Under the pieces are notes generated by a model, which was not told the origin of the DNA, made no database searches, and saw only the letters and a list, made by a program, of their open reading frames with translations. From Fimbriimonadaceae bacterium (lineage in GTDB: Bacteria > Armatimonadota > Fimbriimonadia > Fimbriimonadales > Fimbriimonadaceae): a stretch of 64,000 bases of DNA. Shown in pieces: positions 22,933-31,351 of the stretch. The stretch is taken from NCBI GenBank assembly GCA_019454105.1, contig CP075364.1:186001-250000 (forward strand), written 5' to 3'. The position numbers were made by a program, and so were the translations under genes. Every line of letters starts with the position of its first letter. Positions within the stretch are counted from its first letter, which is position 1.

Positions 22933-25900
22933 TCAGGGTTTGGGCTGGAGCTTTTCCTTGTCTCGACCGCCCAACAGGAGGTCGAGGAGGCTCGGGGCCG
23001 CCTGCGACTGTCCGCCCAAGGATTCGACGGCGTTGAACGCCCTGACGATCCGCGTCGCGCACTCCTGGAGATGGGCGGGCGTGTATTCGTCCTGCGCCTT
23101 GCCTTCGGCCGCCCAGATCTTCTCAAGCACCGTCCGGAGCGAGTTCCAGGAGAGCATGCGAGCGTCTGCCGGCAGACCGCTTGCAGGTCTCAACGCGTTT
23201 TGGATCAGAAGGTCGAGATGACGCCTCTGAAGCGATCTCCGAAGGGCCGAGACCGGCTTGCCTGAGTCCAACTCGGACCAGACGGCGCGGTCGACGGCCC
23301 TGAAGACTGTCGCCAGGGTGAGCGCGTCTTGGGGCCGAGCGGCCTTGAACTCGTTGTTCGCGACCCGGCTCAGTCGGGACGGGGACAGGAGGTTGTTCAG
23401 GATCGAGTTTTGGAAGTTAGAGATCTGGTCGAGCACCGGATAGGAGTTGTTGCCCGAGAGGAACGCGGTCATGAAGTCGGCGTCCGGGTTCGGGGCGAAC
23501 TTGTCGAAAAGCGACTTCGGGAAGTTGAAGGCCCCTTCTGTCAAGATTGTCGAAGTGAGTGTGTCGAGGGCCGCCCTTTGCTCTTGGCCCGAGATGGGCG
23601 CCAGAGGCGGTTGCTCACCGGGATCGCCCTTGAAGTTCGCGTTTCGCCTGAGCCCTCCAATCGTTTTGACGACTTGGTTGGCGGCCTGGCCGTGCATCGC
23701 AAAGAGCACGCCGTAGTCCCGCGTGAACTCCCAGTAGCTGCGTCCCCTGGCCGGGCGCCTCGAATCGAGGCTCATGATCAAGTCTCGCGTGAGGCCGAGC
23801 ATCCGCATCCAGTATTCGCCGGGGCGGGCGCTGAGGTCGAACCTCGAAACATAAGGGTCGAAGTTGTCGGCCGCTTCGTCGCTTTGATAAGCCAGGCCGG
23901 GGGAGTTGGTCTGCGAGGCGAGCCTGGTCAAGTCCCGCGTCTCGTCGCCCGGGCTCATCGCACCGAACTCGGTGTAGCCGTACTTGACCGCCCAGTGGTC
24001 GTAGCTCCCCAGTCCAGAGTAGAAGGGGACGCCTTTTTGCCCGATGGCCGAGACGTTGAACGGCACGTAGTCCATCACTGAGGCGGAAGTGCTCAGTTCG
24101 CCGACTTTGGCTGGATCCTTCAGTTGCTCAAGTGTCAGCTCGGTGCTGGCAATGAAGTTGTGCCGGAGCCCAAGTATGTGACCGAACTCGTGGGCGACGA
24201 CGTGCATCACGAACTGGTTCAAGTATTCCTTCTCAGTCGTCTTGCCTGCGCCGAGGAGGTCCAGAGCCAGCCGACCCGTGTAGGCCTGCAACATTCCTTC
24301 TTTTGTGAGGCGGCAGGAGCGCGGGTCGTCGCACCGTTCCGATCTTTCAACCTCGAAAGACGCGGGATCGACGAGGGACGTCTTCTCGTTGGCTGTGTAG
24401 CGGACGATGCCAGAATCGACGAGGATCGAGGCATTGAGAATCTGGCCTGTGAGCGGGTTCGGTCTGAAAAGCGCGACGGCGTAAGCCGAGTCTGCTGAGG
24501 CGACCCAGCGCACCACGTTGTAGCGCATGTCAGCTGGATCCCAGTCGGCGTCATCGGGCATTTGTTCAACAACGATCGCGTTTTTGAACCCGGCCCCCTC
24601 GAAGGCCTTGTTCCAGACGGTCAGGCCCTGCTTGACGGCTTCGCGGTACTGCAGCGGGATCGCGTTGTCGAGCCAGAACTTGATCGGGGTAACAGGCTCG
24701 GAGAGTGCGGCGGACGGGTCCTTCTTGCGAAGATCCCACCGCAAGATCCATTGTCGGATCTGGCTGGCGTCCCGCTCGTTGGTCAAGTCTTGGAACATTG
24801 TGGTGAAGTAGCCGACGCGCGCGTCGTACCGGCGAGGGACGTAGCCGTTGTCGACCGGAAGGGCCGAAAGGTTGTAGACCACTCGGACGACGACGCTCCT
24901 CGGGTCGCCAGAAGTCGCCCCGCCGCCGAGCATCGCGTCGAGCCCGCCGCCACCGCCACTGCCCACGAAGTTGTAAACAGTTTCGGCGACGAAGTTTTCT
25001 GGGAAGACTTTCAGTTTGTCGACGTAGCTTTTCTCTCGGTCAAGACTGTAGCTTCTACCCCCACCCAGGCCGGGGATCGGGAACTGACCGCCCTGGAACA
25101 GGCTCGAAATCCGGGCGATGTCGCCACGCAAGAAATCACTGACATCGATGAGAAGGCTCTTTCGGTCGGGTTGGCGCGCCTCAACGTTGAACTGCTCAAG
25201 GAACGATTCGGCAAAGCTTCGTTGGACAGCACGATCGACCGGTTCCGAAGGCGAGGCGCGGAAACTATAGTTCGGCACGACGAGAGTGATCCGGTCTGAC
25301 TGGAGCTCTTGGAACTTGAAGACCAGATCGTTGATCGGGTTGCCCGTGACGACTTGCTCCGAGTTACCGGTCGCAGCCGTGCACTGAAGCATCATCAGTT
25401 GGCCAAGTTGATCTTCTTTGAGCTCAAAGTAGATCGTGGTCCGTCCCGACTCTCGCTTTCGGTAAACCGTGACCAAGCCGTCCATCTTCTCGAAGCCTTT
25501 GGTCACGTCGTCGATGAGCTTCGGTTTGGGGGTTTCGGAAGCGTCCGTCCCTTGGGCGCCCTTGACTGGGCTCCCCTCGGTGCGCTCGGACTGACCCTTG
25601 GCCGTCGCGTAAACGGTGTCTCCTGTTGGGCCAGGGAAGGGGACTTGATTGAACTCGTAATCAGAGCGGACCGTGTCGCCGGAAGCGACTTCGACCCATT
25701 GGGTCGTCTGGCTCGTGATCCCTTGCGCGCCGGTCTCGGCATATTTGGTCCTGATCTTGGCCACGCGCACGCCTTTGAAGTCTTCGAACGACAAAAGCTC
25801 ATAGTCGGCCTTGGCCGCCACGGCGCCTGAGGACGCGTTTGCAGAGAACGAGTGGCTCCATTTGGTGCCTACACCCGCTTCTGTCTTTGGGAACACCAAG

Positions 25901-26319
25901 GCTTGCGCTTGGTAAAGCCGGATCGAGAGGTTCGTCGGATCGTCCTGCTCGCCTGAGTTCTTGATCGAAACGAGCGACCCGTCAGCCCGGACGACCAGCG
26001 TCACCACGTCGTCGGAGCCCTGCGAAGGGATCTTCTCGCCGTTGATGGTCTGTTCGCTATCCTCGGTCTTTCGCTCAAAAGTGACGTTTCCGTCCTTGTC
26101 CACGTTCGTGACGGTGAGCTTCGAGGTCTCTTTGGAGACAAGAGTGACCGACTGGCCCATCATCGACAGGCTGACGCTCGTTTCCGCCTTGTACCGGGCA
26201 ATCCGGCCAGGCTCGCCTTTGACCTGAAGGAGGGCTTTTTCTTGGGCGGAAGACACACCGGGCGCAAGGACGGCCGCCAACGCCAGCAAGTAGGAAACGG
26301 CGCTCATTTTCGTGGACAT
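22933..26319 (-). CDS. Large secreted zinc metalloprotease (DUF5117/DUF4953-type metzincin)
   Basis: About 1128 residues with a signal peptide (AVSYLLALAAVLAPGVSSAQ). The zinc site is HVVAHEFGHILGLRHNF, an extended HExxHxxGxxH metzincin motif, and SASVMDY supplies the Met-turn. Before it, KFWLDNAIPLQYREAVKQGL and the long region after it fit DUF5117/DUF4953 proteins. The first 270 or so residues form an extra beta-rich domain (KETSKLTVTNVDKDGNVTFE) that such proteins usually lack. I chose the ATG at 26319; a GTG eight codons upstream is possible. It most likely acts in the periplasm or outside. It has its own terminator. Confidence 0.85.
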   Translation of the reverse strand: MSTKMSAVSYLLALAAVLAPGVSSAQEKALLQVKGEPGRIARYKAETSVSLSMMGQSVTLVSKETSKLTVTNVDKDGNVTFERKTEDSEQTINGEKIPSQGSDDVVTLVVRADGSLVSIKNSGEQDDPTNLSIRLYQAQALVFPKTEAGVGTKWSHSFSANASSGAVAAKADYELLSFEDFKGVRVAKIRTKYAETGAQGITSQTTQWVEVASGDTVRSDYEFNQVPFPGPTGDTVYATAKGQSERTEGSPVKGAQGTDASETPKPKLIDDVTKGFEKMDGLVTVYRKRESGRTTIYFELKEDQLGQLMMLQCTAATGNSEQVVTGNPINDLVFKFQELQSDRITLVVPNYSFRASPSEPVDRAVQRSFAESFLEQFNVEARQPDRKSLLIDVSDFLRGDIARISSLFQGGQFPIPGLGGGRSYSLDREKSYVDKLKVFPENFVAETVYNFVGSGGGGGLDAMLGGGATSGDPRSVVVRVVYNLSALPVDNGYVPRRYDARVGYFTTMFQDLTNERDASQIRQWILRWDLRKKDPSAALSEPVTPIKFWLDNAIPLQYREAVKQGLTVWNKAFEGAGFKNAIVVEQMPDDADWDPADMRYNVVRWVASADSAYAVALFRPNPLTGQILNASILVDSGIVRYTANEKTSLVDPASFEVERSERCDDPRSCRLTKEGMLQAYTGRLALDLLGAGKTTEKEYLNQFVMHVVAHEFGHILGLRHNFIASTELTLEQLKDPAKVGELSTSASVMDYVPFNVSAIGQKGVPFYSGLGSYDHWAVKYGYTEFGAMSPGDETRDLTRLASQTNSPGLAYQSDEAADNFDPYVSRFDLSARPGEYWMRMLGLTRDLIMSLDSRRPARGRSYWEFTRDYGVLFAMHGQAANQVVKTIGGLRRNANFKGDPGEQPPLAPISGQEQRAALDTLTSTILTEGAFNFPKSLFDKFAPNPDADFMTAFLSGNNSYPVLDQISNFQNSILNNLLSPSRLSRVANNEFKAARPQDALTLATVFRAVDRAVWSELDSGKPVSALRRSLQRRHLDLLIQNALRPASGLPADARMLSWNSLRTVLEKIWAAEGKAQDEYTPAHLQECATRIVRAFNAVESLGGQSQAAPSLLDLLLGGRDKEKLQPKP

Positions 26320-26406
26320 AGTGATTCCGATCGGCCGCGTCACCGCAGACCGACTCTATTATGCCTGGCATTCCGGCGGGCGCCGCCCGAGGGCCCGAAC
26401 GGTAGT

Positions 26407-26412
26407 CATAAT
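26407..26412 (+). promoter_or_regulatory. Candidate -10 (CATAAT) directly before pepQ
   Basis: CATAAT ends six bases before the pepQ ATG, which would place the transcription start at or beside the start codon, i.e. a leaderless mRNA. No -35 hexamer is seen at the right distance. A mirror CATAAT for the minus strand lies at 26358-26363, facing the metalloprotease. Confidence 0.35.
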
Positions 26413-26418
26413 CGTCCT

Positions 26419-27534
26419 ATGACCGCTGAGACCAGACGTCGCGGCCGTCTTGGGCAACTTCGGGACTCGATGGCGCGCGAAGGCGTCAAGGTCTTTGTCA
26501 TGAGCAGTCCGGTGACGATGGACTATTACATCGGGCTGAACGAAGACGGTGGCGAGAGGCTCCTCGCCTATTTTGTCAAGGTCGATGGAGGAGAGCGGCT
26601 GATCTGCCCCGCTCTGACGGCCAATCAGGCCAGACGACACGGACTCAATGAGGTCGCCGAGTGGCGGGACGGCCAAGATCCGTGGCCCATGGTCGGAAGT
26701 CTCTTCGAGGAGTGGGGCGTCCAAGGATCGACCGTCGCTGTCGAGGACGACTGCCGCGCGTCTGTGCTCCTCGGCCTCATGAGCGTCAGTCCAGCGAGCC
26801 GGTTCGTGACTGGGGGCCTTTTGGTCGCGGACGGTGCTCGGGTCAAGGATGCGGAGGAACTGGGACGGCTCCGCGAAGCGGGACGGATGGCCGACCAAGC
26901 CTTTGGCCCAGTGTTGGCCAAGCTTGAGCCTGGAGTCACGGAGACGGAAGTCGCAAGGCTCCTGACGGCGGAGATGTCGGCTTTAGGTGGCACGCCTGTT
27001 TTCGCGATCGTAGCCACTGGTCCGAACGGGGCCGAGCCTCACCACCATAGCGACGCCACACCTCTGGAGACGGGCCATGTCGTGATCATGGATTTCGGCT
27101 GCGACTTCAAGGGCTACAAGAGCGATATCACTCGGACAGTGTGCCTGGGCCAACCGAGCCAAGAAGCTTCCGATGTCTATGGGATCGTCCACGAGGCGTT
27201 CATGGCCGCACGCCGGGAGATCGGGCCGGGGACACCGGCTTCTGCCGTGGATCGGGCGGCTCGGTCGGTCATTGAAAGGGCCGGGTTCGGGGAGTTTTTC
27301 GTCCACCGTACGGGCCATGGGCTCGGAATGAAGATCCATGAGGAGCCCTACATCCGGCACGGCAACGACGAGCCGCTTCGCGTGGGCGAAGTCTTCAGCG
27401 TCGAGCCTGGGATCTATTTGCCCGGAAAGTTCGGCGTCAGGATCGAGAACATCGTGACGGTGACGGAATCGGGCCACGAAAGCCTGAACGAAGAGCCCTC
27501 TCCTGCTCTTCGCCAGGCTTCGCCTCGCCCCTAA
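26419..27534 (+). CDS. M24-family Xaa-Pro aminopeptidase/dipeptidase (PepQ-like)
   Basis: 371 residues. An N-terminal creatinase-like domain (1-125) precedes the pita-bread domain. The dinuclear metal ligands are all visible: the two Asp in IMDFGCDFKGYKSDITRTV, the His in HRTGHGLGM, the Glu in FSVEPGIYLPG and the Glu in VRIENIV. Such enzymes cleave X-Pro bonds in the cytosol. I chose the ATG at 26419, which begins the conserved protein; the longer frame overlaps the divergent promoter region. It converges with the PEP-CTERM gene nine bases downstream. Confidence 0.92.
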   Translation: MTAETRRRGRLGQLRDSMAREGVKVFVMSSPVTMDYYIGLNEDGGERLLAYFVKVDGGERLICPALTANQARRHGLNEVAEWRDGQDPWPMVGSLFEEWGVQGSTVAVEDDCRASVLLGLMSVSPASRFVTGGLLVADGARVKDAEELGRLREAGRMADQAFGPVLAKLEPGVTETEVARLLTAEMSALGGTPVFAIVATGPNGAEPHHHSDATPLETGHVVIMDFGCDFKGYKSDITRTVCLGQPSQEASDVYGIVHEAFMAARREIGPGTPASAVDRAARSVIERAGFGEFFVHRTGHGLGMKIHEEPYIRHGNDEPLRVGEVFSVEPGIYLPGKFGVRIENIVTVTESGHESLNEEPSPALRQASPRP

Positions 27535-27542
27535 AGCCTGCT

Positions 27543-28283
27543 TTACCGGCCCTTGAAGTTCTTGCGGGCCCGGACTGTCGCCCAACCGGCTGCCACGGCG
27601 AAGACGGCCATCGTCGTGGGCTCTGGGATCGGGTCTGGGTCGCTGGTGTTCAAGCCGAACGCCAGACCCCCGACAATCGGAATGATCAAAAGCGGGCTGA
27701 TCGTCTGGCCTCGGACCGATGGGATCGACATCTCCGGGGGTATCGCGGCGATGGCGCTCGTTTGCGCGAGGTTCGGTGACATCGCCTCCGGTGCGAAATC
27801 ACTGGGAACGGTGTCCGGCGTCGAGAGGGCGATGAGGTCTCGGGGGCCGGCGCTCGTCAGAAGACCCACTGAAGGCGAGACTTTGGCCATGCCGATGTCG
27901 GTACCCCTGACCATGGGGTTGCCGCAAGAGGCCTTCAGAATCGGGTTGCCTTGCTGGTCTGTCCAGACCAGGGTGCCTTTCCGATAGAAGACGGCGCGGG
28001 ATCGCACCTCTTCCCAGTCCGGCACGTTGTAGATGAGATAAACGCCGTCCGACTTGAGGCGGGTGAGCTCAAGCGTGGAGAAGTAGTCGATGACCTCTTC
28101 TTTCGACATCCCGAAGTGCCTGGTGAACCGACTGGCCACGACTTTGTCATCCCGAACCTGCGAGAGGAGTTCCGACAAGGTGTTAGCAGGTCGGTTGATG
28201 AAGCTGTTTGGCTCGGTGCGCGCCATCGCCAACGTGGCAGGCACTACCAACGCCATGAACATGGCAACTCTGAGGAATTTCAT
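27543..28283 (-). CDS. Secreted protein with PEP-CTERM sorting signal
   Basis: 246 residues. The N-terminus is a signal peptide (VAMFMALVVPATLAMA). The C-terminus has the tripartite PEP-CTERM signal: DPIPEPTTMAVFAVAAGWAT (PEP motif and hydrophobic helix) and then the basic RARKNFKGR, implying processing by an exosortase encoded elsewhere. A second hydrophobic stretch (LLIIPIVGGLAFGL) lies about 30 residues upstream. The mature region (about 30-130) has no family I recognise. Such proteins are usually surface or biofilm-matrix components. Confidence 0.8.
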   Translation of the reverse strand: MKFLRVAMFMALVVPATLAMARTEPNSFINRPANTLSELLSQVRDDKVVASRFTRHFGMSKEEVIDYFSTLELTRLKSDGVYLIYNVPDWEEVRSRAVFYRKGTLVWTDQQGNPILKASCGNPMVRGTDIGMAKVSPSVGLLTSAGPRDLIALSTPDTVPSDFAPEAMSPNLAQTSAIAAIPPEMSIPSVRGQTISPLLIIPIVGGLAFGLNTSDPDPIPEPTTMAVFAVAAGWATVRARKNFKGR

Positions 28284-28286
28284 GAT

Positions 28287-28366
28287 AAGGCTCCGACTCA
28301 GGCGGCTCCAATTGGCTCCAAGTCCTGAGCAGACAGTCGTTCTAATGACCGACTGCGCCTATTATG
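28287..28366 (-). promoter_or_regulatory. Candidate promoter and long structured leader of the PEP-CTERM gene
   Basis: On the minus strand CATAAT (28361-28366) is the best -10; its -35 is weak. It would give a leader of about 70 bases that holds three copies of GGAGCC (28314-28319, 28304-28309, 28289-28294), the last at Shine-Dalgarno distance from the ATG, and a CTCAGG/CCTGAG pairing that encloses two of them. Confidence 0.3.
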
Positions 28367-28415
28367 CCAATGTTCGGAGTCAGAATAAAACTGGCAAAGG
28401 CGCTGGGTCCCAGTC

Positions 28416-29141
28416 CTATGCGTCCGAAAGGCGATCCGAGAGGAGAAGGGCCCGCGCCCGTCTCGTCCGCTCGATGACTTCCAGAGCGTCCCTCGCCGCG
28501 GCTTGCTCGGCCTCTTTCTTCGAACGGCCAAAGCCTTCGCCCATGACCTCGTTGTCGAAAATCACCTCGACAGTGAACCTCCGGTCATGGGCGGTGCCGC
28601 CCTCACCGGCAACGCGATAGATCGGAGTCCGCCGCCAGATCGACTGGGCGACTTCTTGAAGTCTGGACTTGTAGTCGTTCGGGCTCACATCGCCCGCGCT
28701 GACTTGGAGCAGGTAAGGATGAAGCTGTTCCAAGACGAACCAACGGGCTTTTTCGAGCCCGGACTCAATGTAGACAGCCCCGACAACGGCCTCAAAGACG
28801 TCGCAGAGCACGGAAGGTCGGTGCCTGGCCCCGGAGGCCTCCTCGCTCTGGCTGAGTTCCAGGCAGGAGTCGAGACCGAGGCGAACGGCGGTCTCGGCCA
28901 AGGGCCCTTCTTGCACCACGCTCGACCGGGCTTTGCTCATCATGCCCTGGTCCCAATCGGGATGATGCTCGTAGAGATACTGGGCAACGATGAGGCCGAC
29001 CACGGCGTCGCCGAAGAACTCGAGCCGTTCATAGCTGTCCCTGACAGAGTCTTGGGCGGCCGATCGGTGACGCATCGCGAGCAGGAAGAGCGGCTCGCTC
29101 TTGATGGGGATAGCCTTTGGGATCAATGGGGCAGGTTGCAA
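28416..29141 (-). CDS. rnc: Ribonuclease III
   Basis: 241 residues. RNase III cuts double-stranded RNA in rRNA precursors and mRNAs. The signature ERLEFFGDAV lies at residues 38-47, the second metal site DVFEAVVGAVYIESG at 114-128, and a double-stranded-RNA-binding domain ends with RSKKEAEQAAARDALEVI. The start is a TTG at 29141 supported by GAGAGG four bases upstream; the N-terminus before HRS is a little shorter than in most homologues. It overlaps the aminotransferase by 19 bases. Confidence 0.93.
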   Translation of the reverse strand: MQPAPLIPKAIPIKSEPLFLLAMRHRSAAQDSVRDSYERLEFFGDAVVGLIVAQYLYEHHPDWDQGMMSKARSSVVQEGPLAETAVRLGLDSCLELSQSEEASGARHRPSVLCDVFEAVVGAVYIESGLEKARWFVLEQLHPYLLQVSAGDVSPNDYKSRLQEVAQSIWRRTPIYRVAGEGGTAHDRRFTVEVIFDNEVMGEGFGRSKKEAEQAAARDALEVIERTRRARALLLSDRLSDA

Positions 29142-30313
29142 AGCGCCTCTCGAATTCGGGCCATGGCGTCGCGGATTTGTTCTTGGCTACAGGCGAACGA
29201 CAGTCGAAGCGTCCCAGGCGCACCGAAGACAGAGCCAGGAACCGTCGCCACCTGGGCCTTTTCCAGGAGCCAGGTCGCCAACCGACAGTCGTCATCAATC
29301 GCTGGCGTCAGCAGCTGTTTGACGTTCGCGAGGACGTAGAAGGCCCCCTGTGGCAGGGTGCAGCTCATTCCTGGCACGTCCCTGACCAGTCCGACCATGA
29401 GGTCGCGCCTGATTTCGAATTCGGCGCGCATCGATTCGACGATATGTGCGGGTAAGAGAAGGGCTGCGACCGCAGCAGCTTGAGCGATGCTGGTCGCGTT
29501 GCTCGTCACTTGATCTTGAAGGTTCGAGACAGCCTGGGCCACTCGGGTCGGGGCGGCCAAGTAGCCAATTCGCCAGCCTGTCATCGCGTACGTCTTGCTG
29601 CACCCGTTGATCGTGATGGTGCGGGAAGCCGTCTCCTCACTCAGAGAGGCCACGCTCACGGGTTCGTAACCGTCGTAGACCAGCTTCTCATAGATCTCGT
29701 CGCTCAGCACCCAGAGGTCGTGACGGGCGGCGATCGCAGCCGCCTGGCCAAGCCACTCCCGGGTCACGGCCGCTCCCGTTGGGTTGCAAGGAAAGTTCAG
29801 GATCACCGCCTTGGTCCGAGGGGTGATGGCTTGTTCGAAGGCTTGGACAGAAGGGGCAAATCCGTCCTGAGGCTTGGCTTCAACAATGACGGGGAAGCCT
29901 CCTGCAAGGACGATCTGGTCCAGGTATGTCATCCAGTAGGGTGCGAAGACGATGACCTCGTCTCCTGGGTCGATCAAAGCCATGAGCGACCCGAAGACAG
30001 CATGTTTCGCGCCACATGTCACGACGACGCCCTCTGGCGGCACTCGGATACCGTTTTCCCTCGCGAGCTTCTCTGAAACCGCCTCACGGAGGCTTGGCAG
30101 GCCGGCGCTCGGCGTGTACTTGGTGAGCCCGTCCGTCATGGCCTTGACCGCGGCTTCGCAGATCGGTTCCGGGGTGTTGAAATCGGGCTCGCCAGCGGCC
30201 AGGCTCAAGACGTTGTGCCCCTCGGCTCGCAGTTTCTTGGCCTTCGCCGTGATCGCCAAAGTTGGCGAGGCCTTAAGAGCCTGGGTTCGAAGGGCCAGTG
30301 CGTCTGTCGGCAC
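29123..30313 (-). CDS. Pyridoxal-phosphate aspartate aminotransferase (class I/II)
   Basis: About 396 residues. Conserved features of the aspartate/prephenate aminotransferase subgroup: SLAAGEPDFNTP, YTPSAGLPSLREAV, NFPCNPTGA, SDEIYEKLVYDG, the PLP-binding Lys in NGCSKTYAMTGWRIGY, and the substrate Arg in GTLRLSFA. It transfers amino groups between aspartate or prephenate and 2-oxoglutarate. I chose the GTG at 30313; TATCCT at 30322-30327 on the minus strand lies eight bases before it. A TTG at 30322 would extend it by three residues. The longer frame runs into the divergent permease gene. Confidence 0.92.
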   Translation of the reverse strand: MPTDALALRTQALKASPTLAITAKAKKLRAEGHNVLSLAAGEPDFNTPEPICEAAVKAMTDGLTKYTPSAGLPSLREAVSEKLARENGIRVPPEGVVVTCGAKHAVFGSLMALIDPGDEVIVFAPYWMTYLDQIVLAGGFPVIVEAKPQDGFAPSVQAFEQAITPRTKAVILNFPCNPTGAAVTREWLGQAAAIAARHDLWVLSDEIYEKLVYDGYEPVSVASLSEETASRTITINGCSKTYAMTGWRIGYLAAPTRVAQAVSNLQDQVTSNATSIAQAAAVAALLLPAHIVESMRAEFEIRRDLMVGLVRDVPGMSCTLPQGAFYVLANVKQLLTPAIDDDCRLATWLLEKAQVATVPGSVFGAPGTLRLSFACSQEQIRDAMARIREALCNLPH

Positions 30314-30340
30314 GACCGTCAAGGATACCCGCGCGGTGCT

Positions 30341-31351
30341 ATGCTGGCGGTCGTGAGTCGGCGGGGCGGACCAGGACTGCTGGCCCTTTTGGGCGCGGTC
30401 CTCCTGGCCTTGGCCCTGTATGTCGCCTTGGGAGGCTCCGTGTCTTTGCCACTCACAGAAGTCGTTCGGCAAGTGTTCTCGGGCGATACTGGCGAGCCCG
30501 GCGCGAACGCGATCCTGTGGCGAGTGAGGCTGCCGCGCGCGGTGGCCTGTGGCCTGGTCGGGGCGATGCTGGGGGCGGTCGGTTGCTCGTTCCAGGCTCT
30601 GTTCCGAAACCCTTTGGCCGACCCTTACGTCGTCGGGGTCTCAAGCGGCGCCGCCGTGGGAGGAACCTTCGCGGTGCTTCTGGGATGGGAGGCGGGACTG
30701 GCTCAACCAGCCATGGCGTTCGTCTTTGGTCTTGGGGCCCTGGGATTGGTCATGGCGATCGGTCGGAAGGCTGGCTCCGGCGGTACTTCACTCCTACTGG
30801 CTGGTGTCGTCACCGGGGCGATGCTGGCCGCCTGGGTGACTGTGAACCTATCTTTGGCAGGGCAAGACTCTGGTCGGGTTCTCCGCTGGCTCTTGGGGAG
30901 CACGACGCCGATGTTCTGGGACCGGGTGGCATGGCTAGCGGTCTTCTGTGGGGCCGGGACTCTGGCCCTTTGGTCGGTGTCCAGGAAGCTTAATGCCGTT
31001 GCCGTCAGCGAGTTCATGGCGGCCCGCCAGGGCATCGACACGGCCCGAGTTGGCCGGTTCGTCCTGGTCGTCGGTTCGGCCATGGTGGCGGCGACTGTCG
31101 GAATGGTGGGCATGATCGGCTTCGTCGGACTCGTTGCGCCCCACATCGCTCGCCGGACTTTCGGCAACGACTTGCGAGTGGCCTTGCCGGCTTCGGCATT
31201 GGCTGGGGCTTTGCTCCTGATGGCGGCCGACGTCGCTGCGCAAAGAATCCAGCCAGGCAGTGAGCTTCCGCTTGGGGCCGTGACGGCCGTGCTCGGAGCG
31301 CCCTTCCTTCTGGCCCTCTTGAGGAGCGGGCCTCGTTCCGTGCCCACTTAG
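30341..31351 (+). CDS. FecCD/BtuC-family ABC transporter permease (orphan)
   Basis: 336 residues, about ten helices. Family features: LWRVRLPRAVACGLVGAMLGAVGCSFQALFRNPLADPYVVGVSSGAAVG near residues 60-105, LRWLLGS, the cytosolic coupling segment, and MIGFVGLVAPHIARRTFGND. These permeases import siderophore-iron, haem or cobalamin. The usual neighbours, a periplasmic binding protein and an ATPase, are not adjacent: the flanking genes are an aminotransferase and a TIGR03790 lipoprotein. The stop overlaps the converging gene by four bases. Confidence 0.9.
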   Translation: MLAVVSRRGGPGLLALLGAVLLALALYVALGGSVSLPLTEVVRQVFSGDTGEPGANAILWRVRLPRAVACGLVGAMLGAVGCSFQALFRNPLADPYVVGVSSGAAVGGTFAVLLGWEAGLAQPAMAFVFGLGALGLVMAIGRKAGSGGTSLLLAGVVTGAMLAAWVTVNLSLAGQDSGRVLRWLLGSTTPMFWDRVAWLAVFCGAGTLALWSVSRKLNAVAVSEFMAARQGIDTARVGRFVLVVGSAMVAATVGMVGMIGFVGLVAPHIARRTFGNDLRVALPASALAGALLLMAADVAAQRIQPGSELPLGAVTAVLGAPFLLALLRSGPRSVPT

